This document shows, piece after piece, positions 1 to 8,987 of a DNA stretch of 64,000 bases. Position numbers and translations under genes: made by a program. Where the stretch lies: contig CAWBVZ010000006.1 of assembly GCA_963792385.1 (NCBI GenBank), positions 372,001 through 436,000 of the forward strand, in the 5' to 3' direction. The stretch comes from DASSUW01 sp963792385 (GTDB lineage Bacteria > Actinomycetota > Thermoleophilia > Solirubrobacterales > Solirubrobacteraceae). Position 1 is the stretch's first letter. Each line of letters starts with the position of its first letter. Below the pieces are notes generated by a model. That model worked only from the letters and a program-made list of their open reading frames with translations. It had not been told where the DNA came from and did no database searches.

Positions 1-159
1 CCGGAAGGGGTGTCCGACCACGGCCCAGTGCAGCTGCTTGCCGATCAGCGACAGGTCGACGAGCTCCTGCATCGTGGATTGGAGCTCGTGAGCGATCGTC
101 TCCCGTGCGTGCGGCTCGGCCAGCGCCGGCAGATGACTTGAGGTTGCAGGCGAGGCCAT
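1..159 (-). CDS. dps: Dps-family ferritin-like protein, N-terminal part (cut by window edge)
   Basis: The first 53 residues run off the left edge. They contain an amphipathic helix ending in GKQLHWAVVGHPF, which matches the first ferroxidase helix of Dps proteins, where the pattern is K/Q-x-x-HW-x-V-x-G. Dps proteins form 12-mers that oxidise and store iron and shield DNA in stationary phase or under oxidative stress. The start ATG follows a good ribosome binding site (AAAGGAGAA). The remaining helices lie outside the window, so the family call rests on the N-terminal motif alone. Confidence 0.75.
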   Translation of the reverse strand, partial: MASPATSSHLPALAEPHARETIAHELQSTMQELVDLSLIGKQLHWAVVGHPFR

Positions 160-184
160 TGTCGTTCTCCTTTGTCGGGTCGAG

Positions 185-451
185 CTAGGCGCGCGGCGTC
201 TCCAAGCGCCACGCCCCGGTGAGGTGCACCACATGGCGGTCTGGCAGCGCTGCCGCGACGAGCGCGATCTGGTCGCAGACCGGGCAGCGAAGGACCGTTC
301 CGGCTCCGAGGTACATGCGGTGCGCGGCGACGGGGCTTTCCGTGCCGCACGACTGGCACGTGTGCGGCGCGCCGGTCATCTCCGCGCCGAACAGCTCCTG
401 AAGGAGGCCGCCGAGCGCGTTGCCGTCCAGCCATCGCGGGTCTTCGCTCAT
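185..451 (-). CDS. DUF6510-type small zinc-ribbon protein
   Basis: This 88-residue protein has two CxxC pairs (C32/C35 and C56/C59), which suggests one structural zinc site. Its start lies one base after the stop of the upstream flavin reductase gene, with a GGAGGATGAG ribosome binding site inside that gene's end. It is therefore the third gene of an operon with the sulfite-oxidase-like enzyme. Small proteins of this type are commonly found beside such oxidoreductases, and DUF6510 is the name I associate with them. No biochemical role is established; a metallochaperone or assembly role is only a guess from context. Confidence 0.7.
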   Translation of the reverse strand: MSEDPRWLDGNALGGLLQELFGAEMTGAPHTCQSCGTESPVAAHRMYLGAGTVLRCPVCDQIALVAAALPDRHVVHLTGAWRLETPRA

Positions 452-452
452 C

Positions 453-1190
453 TCATCCTCCGGTGGGACCGAATCGCTCGAGGTGGATCGCGGCGGTGTC
501 GTGGCCTAGGCCGACGAGCAGGTCGGCGGCTCGCTCGACAAAGGCCGTCGGCCCGCAGATGAAGATCCGTGGCCGTTGCGTCGGTGCCGGGCCGACCTGG
601 CCGAGCACGTCCGCGTCGACCCGGCGCGCGAAGCCGGACCAGCCGGCAGGCGGCTCGCGCGTGAAGGTCTGATGCACGGCGAGCCCGTCGCCGGCGGCCA
701 GCCTCGCCAGCTCGTCGCGGTACAGGACGTCCTCGCTGGACCGCGCGGAGACGAGCAGCCGCGTGTCCACCGTGCTCGAGTTCGCCGCACGGTGGCGCAC
801 CATCGCCATCAGCGGCACGAGCCCGGAACCCCCGGCGACGAGCAGCAGCGGACCGCCGTCCTCGCTGCGCCAGGCGAAGTAACCGCCGATCGGGCCGCGC
901 AGCTCCAGCTCATCACCGGGACCGAGCTCGTCGGTCAGATACGGCGAGACCTCGCCGTCCTCGAGTCGTTCCACCGTCAGCGCGAGCTTTTCGTCCTCCG
1001 GCGCCGAGGCGATCGAGTACGAGCGCTGTGCCTGGTAGCCGTCCTCGGCGGTCAGGCGCACGTCGACGTGCTGGCCGGCGACGTGTCCGGGCCAGCCGGG
1101 CACGTCGAGCACCAGCGTCTTCGCGCGCGGCGTCTCGACGAGCACGTCGCGGACGGTCGCGAGCCGCCAGGCGATCCGGGCCGGCGCCAC
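453..1190 (-). CDS. FAD/NAD(P)-binding ferredoxin-reductase-like oxidoreductase
   Basis: This 245-residue flavin reductase of the ferredoxin-NADP reductase superfamily has an FAD-binding barrel with the RSYSIASAP motif (R-x-Y-S), then a nucleotide-binding domain with GGSGLVPLMAM, and a C-terminal ICGP motif. It lacks a 2Fe-2S domain. It probably passes electrons between NAD(P)H and the molybdenum enzyme encoded just upstream. I chose the GTG at 1190, preceded by GGGGGAT two bases after the upstream stop; a longer frame exists but its extra N-terminus would lie inside the upstream gene. Confidence 0.85.
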   Translation of the reverse strand: MAPARIAWRLATVRDVLVETPRAKTLVLDVPGWPGHVAGQHVDVRLTAEDGYQAQRSYSIASAPEDEKLALTVERLEDGEVSPYLTDELGPGDELELRGPIGGYFAWRSEDGGPLLLVAGGSGLVPLMAMVRHRAANSSTVDTRLLVSARSSEDVLYRDELARLAAGDGLAVHQTFTREPPAGWSGFARRVDADVLGQVGPAPTQRPRIFICGPTAFVERAADLLVGLGHDTAAIHLERFGPTGG

Positions 1191-1192
1191 GA

Positions 1193-1795
1193 TCAATCCC
1201 CCGAGTACCGCTGCTCGTTCCACGGGTCGCCGTAGTTGTGGTAGCCGTAGGCCTCCCAGAAGCCCGGCTGGTCGTGGTCGCGCAGCTCCAGGCCGCGGAC
1301 CCACTTCGCGCTCTTCCAGAAGTACAGATGCGGGACCAGCAGCCGCGCCGGGCCGCCGTGCTCGGGCTCGAGCGGCTCGCCCCCGTACTCGTAGGCGATC
1401 CACGCCCGGCCGCCGGTCAGATCCTCCAGGGGCACATTGGTCGTATAGCCGCCGTCACACCACGCGGTGACATAGCCGGCGTCGGTCTCGACGCCTTCGA
1501 GCAGCGTGTCGACCGACACCCCGGTCCAGGTGGTGTCGAGCTTGGACCACTTGGTCACGCAGTGGATGTCGACGGTGACCGTCTCCGAGGGCAGCGCGGT
1601 GAACTCCTCCCACGGCCACGACACCGGCTCCTCCACGGCGCCGTTGATCGTCAAGCTCCACTCATCCAGCGGCGTGCGCGGCGTCGGCCCGGCCGACAAC
1701 ACCGGAAAATCGCGAGTGACGTACTGACCCGGCGGCACGCGCGCGGGATCGACATCCACCCGGCGACCGCGGAAGCCTCGTGAGAACGCTGGCAT
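1193..1795 (-). CDS. sulfite-oxidase-like molybdopterin oxidoreductase
   Basis: This 200-residue protein is a compact molybdopterin-binding domain of the sulfite oxidase/YedY family. The conserved cysteine that ligates molybdenum is C79, in DIHCVTKWS, and the later GGPARLLVPHLYFWKSAKWV segment is typical of the fold. It has no dimerisation domain and no twin-arginine signal, so it is probably cytosolic. It is the first gene of a three-gene operon with a flavin reductase and a DUF6510 protein, which suggests a NAD(P)H-linked reductase or oxidase whose substrate cannot be told from sequence. Confidence 0.9.
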   Translation of the reverse strand: MPAFSRGFRGRRVDVDPARVPPGQYVTRDFPVLSAGPTPRTPLDEWSLTINGAVEEPVSWPWEEFTALPSETVTVDIHCVTKWSKLDTTWTGVSVDTLLEGVETDAGYVTAWCDGGYTTNVPLEDLTGGRAWIAYEYGGEPLEPEHGGPARLLVPHLYFWKSAKWVRGLELRDHDQPGFWEAYGYHNYGDPWNEQRYSGD

Positions 1796-1906
1796 CAGCC
1801 GAGCATGGCCGCGCAGCGATCGACCAGCAAGCAGAGCCCGCGATCAACCGATACACGATCGCGCTGGACCGACGCCACCGTAGGACCGACCATAACCGCA
1901 CGCCAG

Positions 1907-3277
1907 ATGAGCCCCCTCCAGCTCTACAACACACGCGCGCGCACGAAGCAGACGTTCGTTCCCGCGGATCCGTCAGGCCACGTCGGGCTGTTCGTCTGCG
2001 GGCCGACGGTCTACGACGTCCCGCACCTCGGGCATGCCAAGACCTACACCCAGTTCGACTTCCTCGTCCGCCTCCTGCGGGCCCGCGGCTTCGCCGTCAC
2101 GTACGTGCAGAACATCACCGACGTGGACGACAAGATCATCCGCCGGGCGCGCGAGCTGGGGATCGACCCGTCAGACCTCGCTCGCGGATACGAGCGCGCG
2201 TATCTGGACGACATGCGTGCGCTGCGCAACGACTCCGTGGACGTGTACGCGCGCGCCAGCGACTACATCGACGAAGTGGTCAGCCAGATCGAGCGCCTGC
2301 AGCAGGCGGGTGCGGCCTACGCCACGGCGGATGGCATCTACTTCGATCTGACTGCCTTCCCCGATTACGGGCGGCTCTCGGGCCGTACGAATGTCCTGCG
2401 CGGCGACCCGGTCTCGCGGCTGGACGCCAATCCCCAGAAGCGCAACGCGGGCGACTTCGTCCTCTGGAAGACGCGCAAGCCCGGTGAGCCCTTCTGGGCG
2501 TCGCAGCCCGGCGACGGACGGCCCGGATGGCACATCGAGGACACGGCGATCAGTGGGCGCCTGCTGGGCGCGCAGTACGACCTGCATGGCGGCGCGATCG
2601 ACCTGATCTTCCCGCACCACGAGGCCGAGATCGCACAGATGGAGACGATCTCCGGCCTGCGGCCGATAGTCGCGTGCTGGTTGCACACCGGGCTCCTAAC
2701 GACGAGCGACTCGAAGATGTCAAAGAGCCTCGGCAACTTCGTCACGATCCGCGACGCGCTAGCGACAGCCTCCGCGCGGGCTATCCGGTTCGCGTTCTTC
2801 AGCTCCCACTACCGGTCACCGATGGAGCTGACAGACGACACCTTCTCGCAGGCCGCCAGGGCGCTTGCCCGGCTCGACCGGTTCGTCGAGGGCGATGGCC
2901 GGGACGCCGGCGCCGGGGACCCCGGACGCCTACACGACACGCGCACGGCGATCAACGCCGCCCTCGACGACGACTTCGACACGCCGCGTGCGCTCGCCGT
3001 GCTCTTCGATCTGGTACGGGAGAAGAGTCGGTACGGCACTCGGGAACAGCATGCCCGGGCACTCGTCCGAGACTTCCTTGCGACCTTCGCGCTCGACGCC
3101 GATGCGGGCTCCGCGATGGTCGATATTGACGTCGACTGGCTAATCGAGGAGCGCGAGAAGCACCGGCGCAACAGGCGATTCGCCGACGCGGATCGCATCC
3201 GCGACCAGTTGGCGGCGCACGGCGTCATTCTCGAGGACTCACCGACCGGCGTGCGCTGGAGGCGGAGCACTCGTTGA
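1907..3277 (+). CDS. cysS: cysteinyl-tRNA synthetase
   Basis: This class I aminoacyl-tRNA synthetase charges tRNA-Cys. It has 456 residues with HLGH at 40-43, KMSKS at 270-274 and a C-terminal helical DALR-type domain. Of the four expected zinc ligands, the Cys in FVCGPT (C31) and the His/Glu of FPHHEAEIAQ are present, but the usual Cys in WHIEC is Asp (D212 in WHIEDTA). I chose ATG 1907 (MSPLQLYNTRA) because the open frame upstream is unlike the family. A second CysRS or MshC elsewhere cannot be excluded, but the length and domains fit CysRS rather than MshC. Confidence 0.92.
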   Translation: MSPLQLYNTRARTKQTFVPADPSGHVGLFVCGPTVYDVPHLGHAKTYTQFDFLVRLLRARGFAVTYVQNITDVDDKIIRRARELGIDPSDLARGYERAYLDDMRALRNDSVDVYARASDYIDEVVSQIERLQQAGAAYATADGIYFDLTAFPDYGRLSGRTNVLRGDPVSRLDANPQKRNAGDFVLWKTRKPGEPFWASQPGDGRPGWHIEDTAISGRLLGAQYDLHGGAIDLIFPHHEAEIAQMETISGLRPIVACWLHTGLLTTSDSKMSKSLGNFVTIRDALATASARAIRFAFFSSHYRSPMELTDDTFSQAARALARLDRFVEGDGRDAGAGDPGRLHDTRTAINAALDDDFDTPRALAVLFDLVREKSRYGTREQHARALVRDFLATFALDADAGSAMVDIDVDWLIEEREKHRRNRRFADADRIRDQLAAHGVILEDSPTGVRWRRSTR

Positions 3278-3537
3278 CTACGCGCGAGAAGCAGAGCCGC
3301 GCGCTGCTGCTGTCCTCGTTCTTCTGGACGCTTGGCGACGCCGACCGCGGCCGGCTCAGGCGGAAGATGCGGGACTTGCTCGACCATGACGACACCCGCG
3401 CCGACCGTCTGCTGATTCTCGGAGCGGTAGACGACACCTGGCCCGCCATCGCCCGACCGCCCGCCGCACAGAGGGTCGCCGACTTCTACCTCGAGCGCCC
3501 CGACGTCGCGAACCGCCCCGGCGCCTACCGCGTGTAG
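3274..3537 (+). CDS. small hypothetical protein coupled to cysS
   Basis: This 87-residue basic protein starts with TTG overlapping the cysS stop (TTGA), so it is probably translated by coupling. It has an N-terminal helix (SRALLLSSFFWTLGD) and several Arg/Asp-rich stretches, with no cysteines, signal peptide or membrane segment. I do not recognise the family. The frame closes just before a damaged gene region, so the C-terminus could have been altered. Confidence 0.45.
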   Translation: MTTREKQSRALLLSSFFWTLGDADRGRLRRKMRDLLDHDDTRADRLLILGAVDDTWPAIARPPAAQRVADFYLERPDVANRPGAYRV

Positions 3538-3631
3538 CTTCGAACGCCTCGAGGCCCCCGCCACGCGAGGCTACGCGTAATCGGCCAGTCGCCTCGTGAT
3601 GGGCGCGGGAACCGATCGCGAAGCCTGCCGT

Positions 3632-4058
3632 CTAGCCTCTCACGACGCGTCGCATGGCCTCCAGTGCGGTGCCGAAGACGGCGTGCGACGTCGACTCCCA
3701 CACGACCGCGGCCGGCGGCAGCCGCCACGGCGGCCGTTGCACTCCGAGCGCGGGGAAGAGGGAGCCATGAGTGCCTGCACAGATCGCGAGCCCGGCGAGC
3801 GTCCCTCGACCAGACGTCACCGCGGGCCAGCGGCTCCTGGCGGCAAGGTAGGCGCCGCCGAGCGCCGCGCCGATGCCGTAGTGGATCACCTGCTGCGCGC
3901 GCACCCGCTGGGTCGGCTCCCACCTCCTGCTTTTGGGCGGCGGAGGGCGGCAGAATTCGCTCCGCGGCCGCCTTCAGCGGCGGCTCGCTGAGCGCCTTGA
4001 CCCACGACGCCACGAGGCCGACGCCGACTCGTTCGAACGTCTTGGCCGTGGTCCTCAT
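3632..4058 (-). pseudogene. DUF1440-like membrane protein, frameshifted
   Basis: Two adjacent frames give one protein. The N-terminal part (MRTTAKTFERVGVGLVASW..., ending VGAD) runs from 4058 to about 3906. The C-terminal part (QRVRAQQVIHYGIGAAL..., ending RRVVRG) runs to 3632. Removing one C from the CCC tract near 3905 restores one frame of about 140 residues. The restored protein has three or four hydrophobic segments and resembles DUF1440/YagU-type membrane proteins. The break may be a real inactivating insertion or a consensus error. It belongs to the damaged zone that includes the GMC and SDR remnants directly upstream. Confidence 0.6.
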
Positions 4059-4152
4059 GGTGTCGACTCCTGTGCGTCGGTGGTGTGCGGCTGGAGGTGG
4101 TGTCCGATCTCTCGAACTTCACGTTCGTCGCAGCGCTCCCCGCCGACGGCGC

Positions 4153-4572
4153 CCCGAGCCGCTCGAGCAGGTGGTCGCCGACGCGCAGCGCGTTGGCCAT
4201 TGCCGTCAGCGCCGGGTTCACGGCGCTGGACGAGGGGAAGAAGCTGGTGTCGCCTACGTAGAGGTTGTCTACGTCGTGGGCTTTGCAGTTGACGTCGAGC
4301 GCGGACTGCCCGGGATCGGTGCCGAAGCGCACGGTGCCGCACTGGTGCGCGATGCCGGCGATCGGGATCTGCTGGCTGAACACCGACCAGCGCGGGATGC
4401 GGGTCTGGTGGCAGCCGAGCGGACCCAGCAGGTCCTTGAGCCTGGCCAGCAGCCGGCTGTGGGGCTCGGTGTTGTGGTACGTCTTGGCGAGATGGATGTC
4501 TCCTTTGGCAGCCGACCGTGACGCGGTTTTGCGGGTCGGGGAGATCATCGGTGGTGAGCCAGAAGTCGATGC
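4153..4572 (-). pseudogene. GMC oxidoreductase, C-terminal remnant
   Basis: Only the C-terminal third of a GMC-family flavin oxidoreductase is visible. It begins with LTTDDLPDPQNRVTVG in one frame, shifts near 4515, and continues with KGDIHLAKTYHNTEPH, then IAHQCGTVRFG and LYVGDTSFFPSSSAVNP, which holds the family's active-site region. The FAD-binding N-terminus is absent. The fragment abuts the end of an SDR remnant with no intergenic space, so a deletion has joined the two. No normal stop is seen near the expected end (about 4153), and the frame stays open into the next gene. Confidence 0.7.
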
Positions 4573-5238
4573 GTAAAGGGTCAGGCCGCCGTCGATGAAG
4601 ATCGTCTGCCCGGTGATGTAGGCGGCGTCGTCGGAGGCGAGGAACGCGCCCACACCGGCCATCTCGTCTGCCCTGCCAGCCCGGCCCAGCGGATGTGGCT
4701 GGTGACCATCTCCGCCTTGACGCGGTCGTCGACCCAGGCGCGGTTGATCGGTGTGTTGGTGGCGCCGGGGCCGACGCCTTTGACGCGGATGCCACGACCG
4801 CCGTACTCGAGCGCGAGCGTTCGGGTCAGGTTCTGTATCCGCCCTTGGTGACGCTGTACCCGAGGTAGTTCGGCTTGGGGATGATCTGGTGCACGCTCGA
4901 GAGGTTGATCACGACGACCGGCCTGTCGTCGGCCAGGAATCGCTTGATCGCCTCTCGCGCGCACAGGGCCGCCGAGGCCCTCGGTCGCCTCGCCGACCAT
5001 GAGCACGGCGTCGTCCTCGCAGGACACGTCGCCTGGATGAGGACGTCGCGCACGCCGTGCTGCTGAACCTTGCGCACGCAGGCATGCACCTGCTCCTCGG
5101 TCGCTGCCGCCTCGTCGGGCGTGGTCAGGTAGTTGATGGCGACGTTGGCGCCATGCGCGGCGAAGCGCACGGCGTCGCCTGCCCGATTCCGGACGAGCCA
5201 CCGGTTACCAGCAGATTCTTGCCCTTCAGGCCGGGCAT
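4573..5238 (-). pseudogene. short-chain dehydrogenase (glucose-1-dehydrogenase type), multiply broken
   Basis: Pieces of one SDR are spread over three frames. In order they are LKGKNLLVTGGSSGIGQA (cofactor-binding glycine motif), RFAAHGANVAINYLTTPDEA, SCEDDAVLMVGEATEGLGG, LCAREAIKRFLADDRP, YLGYSVTKGG (catalytic Y-x-x-x-K), NLTRTLALEYGGRGIRVKG, and AFLASDDAAYITGQTIFIDG. Shifts lie near 5172, 5030, 4970, 4835 and 4665. At about 4970 some 34 residues including the NNAG motif are missing compared with the family. The combination of frameshifts and an internal deletion supports true decay. The protein's C-terminal tail is also lost where the GMC remnant begins. Confidence 0.8.
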
Positions 5239-5313
5239 GCCGACGCGGCGCAGCTGCGGGTCAACGGTGGGCGCGGTCTGCGACACCGGTTCCTCTCCCA
5301 TGTGCGGGCTCAT

Positions 5314-5652
5314 GCAGGTGCCCTGCCTTCCACGCCACCAAGATGCGACGGGCGGCCGTCACCCACGAGAGGTTGTGCGTCTGCGCTTATAGCCCGCGCC
5401 GATGAGCCAGCGGCTGGTGGTGCGGCTCCTCTTCGAGAGCTGCATCACGCGGTCTCGTCGTCGGGGTCCTCTTCGGCGGCCATGCGGCGCGCGAGGTCGC
5501 GGTCGATGCGGTGCTTGTCGGCGAGCGCATCGATGCGGTCCAGGCACTTGGCCTGGGTCTCAGTGAGAGAGTCGGTGGTGTAGGACGGTGCTGCTCTCAG
5601 CCGATTCGCTCTCGCGATCGACAAAAGCGAATGGCTGGACGAGTCTAAGGAC
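5314..5652 (+). other. 339-bp stretch without a confident gene
   Basis: No complete gene is supported here. On the minus strand, 5445-5560 encodes a protein-like stretch (LTETQAKCLDRIDALADKHR, then RDLARRMAAEEDPDDETA, ending at a stop) rich in Ala/Asp/Arg. It has no ATG, GTG or TTG start nearby, so it may be a small-protein remnant. The rest shows no repeats or hairpins that I can support. Confidence 0.4.
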
Positions 5653-5901
5653 ATGCCGAGCTGGCCTGAGAACCCCGACGACGCCGTCGACCCCGCGATC
5701 GCGCCGCTGATCGAGGCCGGCGAGGGCGAATCGGAGGGCTTCGACGTTGCCGAGGTTGACTTGATCAGGCACGCCGAGCACTGGGACGAGCAAGGCACCG
5801 ACCCCATCTGGCGGGACGCCGCGGGCTTCCGCGCGGAAGAAATCCCGGGACTCGACGACGACCGCTACGGCGCGGCCGACGACGAGGACCCGGAAACCTG
5901 A
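5653..5901 (+). CDS. small acidic hypothetical protein
   Basis: This 82-residue, strongly acidic protein starts at ATG 5653. The central GEGESEGFDVAEVDLIRHAEH segment resembles a pattern I associate with short uncharacterised actinobacterial proteins (E-G-F-x-x-A-E-x-D-L-I). There is no signal peptide or membrane segment. It stands alone between the decayed SDR zone and the thioredoxin-fold gene. The function is unknown. Confidence 0.6.
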   Translation: MPSWPENPDDAVDPAIAPLIEAGEGESEGFDVAEVDLIRHAEHWDEQGTDPIWRDAAGFRAEEIPGLDDDRYGAADDEDPET

Positions 5902-5958
5902 CCGCGCGTCACGCTGACGACGACTGCTGCCGTGTCAGCGCGCCGAGAAAGAGCAACA

Positions 5959-6504
5959 TCAAGAGGCTGCTCTTGTCTCGGCCGCGGGGCCGAGGGCTTC
6001 GGAGAGCAACGTGCGAATGGCATTTTCAGTACGACCGTAGTTACCCTCACCGATCTGCGTGTAGCGAATCTGGCCGGCGCGATCGATCAGGTACATGGTC
6101 GGCCAGTACCGGTTTCCGTACGCGTTCCAAGCGACGAAGTCGTTGTCCAGTCCGACGGGATACTCGAGCCCGTGCTCCCGCACGGCCCGCTCCACGTTCT
6201 GAACGGACCGCTCGAATGCGAACTCGGGACTGTGGACGCCGACGACCGTGAAGTCGGGCTGGTACTGATCGTGCATTCGACGCAGGAATGGGAGGGTGGG
6301 CTGGCAGTTCACGCACGCGAAGGTCCAGAACTCGAGCAGGACGACGCGGTCGCTAAGGGCCGCGAGCCTCAGCGGCTCGCCGTCCGGGGTGTTGAACCAC
6401 GGATCGACGGCGACCAGTTCGGGAGCGCGGCCGAGGACAGCCAACCGACGCGCAGCATCGTCCTCCATCGGTGCGCGAGAGGTGTTTCGCGGAGGGTAGG
6501 TCAT
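5959..6504 (-). CDS. thioredoxin-fold protein (redoxin/TlpA-like, CVNC active site)
   Basis: This 181-residue protein has a thioredoxin fold with the redox motif C64-V-N-C67 in LEFWTFACVNCQPTLP, then VVGVHSPEF and a cis-Pro region RYWPTMYLID. It resembles the thioredoxin domains of DipZ-type proteins and AhpC/TSA-like redoxins. No convincing signal peptide is present, so it may act in the cytosol. The first in-frame ATG (6504) was used; a second ATG at 6468 would remove 12 unstructured residues. It is probably a thiol-disulfide reductase or peroxide-linked redoxin, and its partner is unknown. Confidence 0.82.
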   Translation of the reverse strand: MTYPPRNTSRAPMEDDAARRLAVLGRAPELVAVDPWFNTPDGEPLRLAALSDRVVLLEFWTFACVNCQPTLPFLRRMHDQYQPDFTVVGVHSPEFAFERSVQNVERAVREHGLEYPVGLDNDFVAWNAYGNRYWPTMYLIDRAGQIRYTQIGEGNYGRTENAIRTLLSEALGPAAETRAAS

Positions 6505-6756
6505 GACTCGGTTGATGGTGGCGGGCAGATGAGGTCACGGCGATCGCGTTGGGTGATCGCGAAATCACCTGTACCGATCGCCAGCGCGACGCGGGTCGTC
6601 ACCTGTTCGACGACGTCCACCACGTCGTCGACGGTCGCACCGCGGACGACGCGCAGCTGCCGGACGATCCGGCGTCGGCCCGGGCGACAAGACGAAGCGA
6701 TTGAGCGATACCGGTTGCGTTCGAACCAGCCCGGATCCAGGCAGTAGGCTGATCCT

Positions 6757-7110
6757 GTGAAGGGCTTGAAGGATGTCGAAGTCGTTGACGGTGAGCCGGT
6801 GGCGGCCTCTCTGATCCCGCGAGCAGTGACGGCCGGCGAGCTCCTCTTCGACGACGGGGCGACGCAGACGTTCGATGTAAACGGGCACACCAGCTACGTC
6901 GAGGCGGACGGTCGTCCCACGCAGGGCGAGTGGTACGTCGACGAGGATGGACGCTTCTGCTCGTTCTGGCCGCCGACCTATCGAGCTTGTTACGACCTGC
7001 TCTGGATCGTCGAGGGCGATGAGGTCGTCGGGCTGAGCTTCACCGAGCTCGGCCGGGGCACGCGGTTCGACGGTCGATACACGACGCTGGCTCACGGGAC
7101 CCGCCCGTGA
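6757..7110 (+). CDS. hypothetical protein
   Basis: This 117-residue protein starts at GTG 6757. It is predicted to be mostly beta, with the run TFDVNGHTSYVEADGRP, then GEWYVDEDGRFCSFWPP, and a later YDLLWIVEGDEVVGLSF strand pair. It contains two cysteines but no signal peptide. The G-x-W-x-x-D-x-x-G-R-x-C pattern is like small lipocalin-type domains that sense or bind a ligand (for example DUF995-like), but I cannot assign it. Confidence 0.55.
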   Translation: MKGLKDVEVVDGEPVAASLIPRAVTAGELLFDDGATQTFDVNGHTSYVEADGRPTQGEWYVDEDGRFCSFWPPTYRACYDLLWIVEGDEVVGLSFTELGRGTRFDGRYTTLAHGTRP

Positions 7111-7116
7111 CGCCGC

Positions 7117-8950
7117 TTAGGTGTCGATGTCGTACGCGCCGTGGTGGCGGCGCCCGCTGATGAAGAACCTGGGCGTGCCGGACACGCGGCTGAGGTCCGC
7201 GCCCTCCACGTCCTGCGCGATCCGGTTCGCCCCAACGTGCCCTTGCAGTGCCTCGGTGAAGCGCGCCACGTCGAGCCCGAGTCGGTCGGCGTACGACACC
7301 AAATTGGCCATCCGCAGCTTGTCCTGGTGCTCGAGCAGCTGGTCGTGCATCTCCCAGAACGCGCCCTGATCGGCGGCGGCCTCCGAGGCCATTGCCCCCA
7401 GCTCGGCGTGAGGATCCACGTCTGCGAGCGGCAGGTGCCGCCACACGTAGCGGACGTCCGCGAAGTCGCGGAGCAACTCGCGCACAGCGGGCTCCGCCCG
7501 TCCGCAGTTCGGGCACTCGAAGTCGCCGTACTCGACCACGGTGACCGGCGCGTCGAGCGGACCGCGGATGTCGTCCGACTCGGGATCGACCGCGAACTCG
7601 AGGTCGAGGAGGCGGCTCTACGCCACCGAGCAGGGCGGCAATACGGCGCCGCTGCGACAGCAGTCCGATGATGCGGAGCACCAGCCACGTGACGACAGCC
7701 GCGCCGACGGGGGCGGCGAGGAGCCGGCCTTGGCCTCCTTGAGCTGTGCGCCGTCGAAGGCCAGCGTGGCGACGAGCAGCGAGACGGTGAAGCCGACGCC
7801 GGCGCTCGCGCCTGCGCCGGCGACGGCGCCCAGCCGACCGTCGGTCGCAGTCGCCCGCGTGACAGCCAGGTGACGAGCAGCGCCGTGCCGACGATGCCGA
7901 GCGGCTTGCCGACCGCGTAGCCGACGAGAACGCCGAGCGTGATCGGCGAGCGCGCGGCCCGCTCGAGGAGGGCAGCGTCGATCGCGATGCCCGCATTGGC
8001 CAGCGCGAACAACGGGACGATCACGTAGCTCGTCCAGGAGTGATAGATGTGCTGCAGGCGCTCGTTGGGCGAGATCGCGGTCCTGATGCTCTCGCGGGCC
8101 ATGCGCTGGAACTCCGGCGCGGGCTGCTCGCGGAACTCGCGGAAGCGCCTTCCTGCGTGCTCGAGGTCCGAGCGGGCGGGCGTGGCCCATACCAGGAGCC
8201 CAACGCGAGGCCCACCACCAGCGGCTCGATGCCCGACTCGAGGGCGACGACCCAGATCGCGCTGCCGAGCACGAAGTACGGCGGCCCGCGCCGCAGCTTG
8301 AACCCGAGCAGCAGCACCAGCGCCACCGCGAACAGGCCGGCCGCCCAGATCAGCGGCCTGACCTCGATCGACTCGCTGTAGGCGAGCGCGATCACGACAA
8401 GCGCGAGCAGGTCGTCCGCGCTGACGACCGTGAGCATGGAACGCCCGTAGGCGGTCCGGAGTCCGCCGGCCGAACAGCGTGAGCAATCCCAGCGCGAACA
8501 CCGTGTCGGTCGACATCGCGATGCCCCAGCCCTCGGCGGCCGAGCTCCCGAGGTTGAACGCGAGGTAGATCGCCGCCGCGGCGCCCATGCCGCCGACCGA
8601 CGCCAGCAACGGAAACACGAACCGCCGTCGCTCGCGAAAGTCGCCGAGGTCGAACTCGCGCCGCGCCTCGAGACCCAGCACGAAGAAGAAGAACGTCATC
8701 AGCCGCTGTTCACCCACTCGCGCAGGGTCAGCTCGATCTGGTTGCCGTCGAGGCCGATCGCAAGCACGGTCTCCCACAGCTCCTCGTAGGAAGAGGCGTC
8801 GACGTTCACCCACACGAGCGCCGCCGCCGTCGCTGCGAGCAGGACCGCCGCGCCGCCGCTCTCGGTGCGCAGGAACTCGCGCAGCGGGCTCTTGAACCGG
8901 CGCGCCCGCGCGGTTGTCCCGGACCAGAAGTCCGAGCGGGTGGTCACCAT
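7117..8950 (-). pseudogene. nhaA: NhaA sodium/proton antiporter fused to a DsbA-like domain, multiply frameshifted
   Basis: Pieces in three frames rebuild one protein. First comes an NhaA antiporter, with SPLREFLRTESGGAAVLL, LMTFFFFVLGLEARREFDLG, WGIAMSTDTVFALGLLTLFG, SADDLLALVVIALAYSE, SYVIVPLFALANAGIAID and GASAGVGFTVSLLVATLAF. A C-terminal thioredoxin/DsbA domain follows, with VVEYGDFECPNCGRAEPAV and the cis-Pro segment SGTPRFFISGRRH. This NhaA-DsbA fusion architecture is known in actinobacteria. Breaks lie near 8700, 8447, 8195, 7855, 7735 and 7635, several of them one-base losses in GG(G) tracts. ATG 8950 fits best as the start. As read, it cannot make a working antiporter. Confidence 0.85.
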
Positions 8951-8987
8951 CCGTCCGCCACGCTCACGGTCGGCCGGGATCAACGCG

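Noticed and set aside
453..1403. Longer N-terminal extension of the flavin reductase
   Set aside because: The extra 71 residues are Arg/Ala-rich shadow sequence of the sulfite-oxidase gene in another frame; the GTG at 1190 has a ribosome binding site and fits the family length.
5445..5560. Short minus-strand frame ending EEDPDDETA
   Set aside because: Composition looks coding, but no start codon or ribosome binding site was found, so it is noted only within the intergenic entry.
6501..6890. Minus-strand 129-residue frame with VRGATVDDVVDVVEQVTTRV
   Set aside because: A protein-like stretch of about 45 residues is present, but the upstream part is antisense to the 6757-7110 gene, no start fits, and no family is recognised; at most a remnant.
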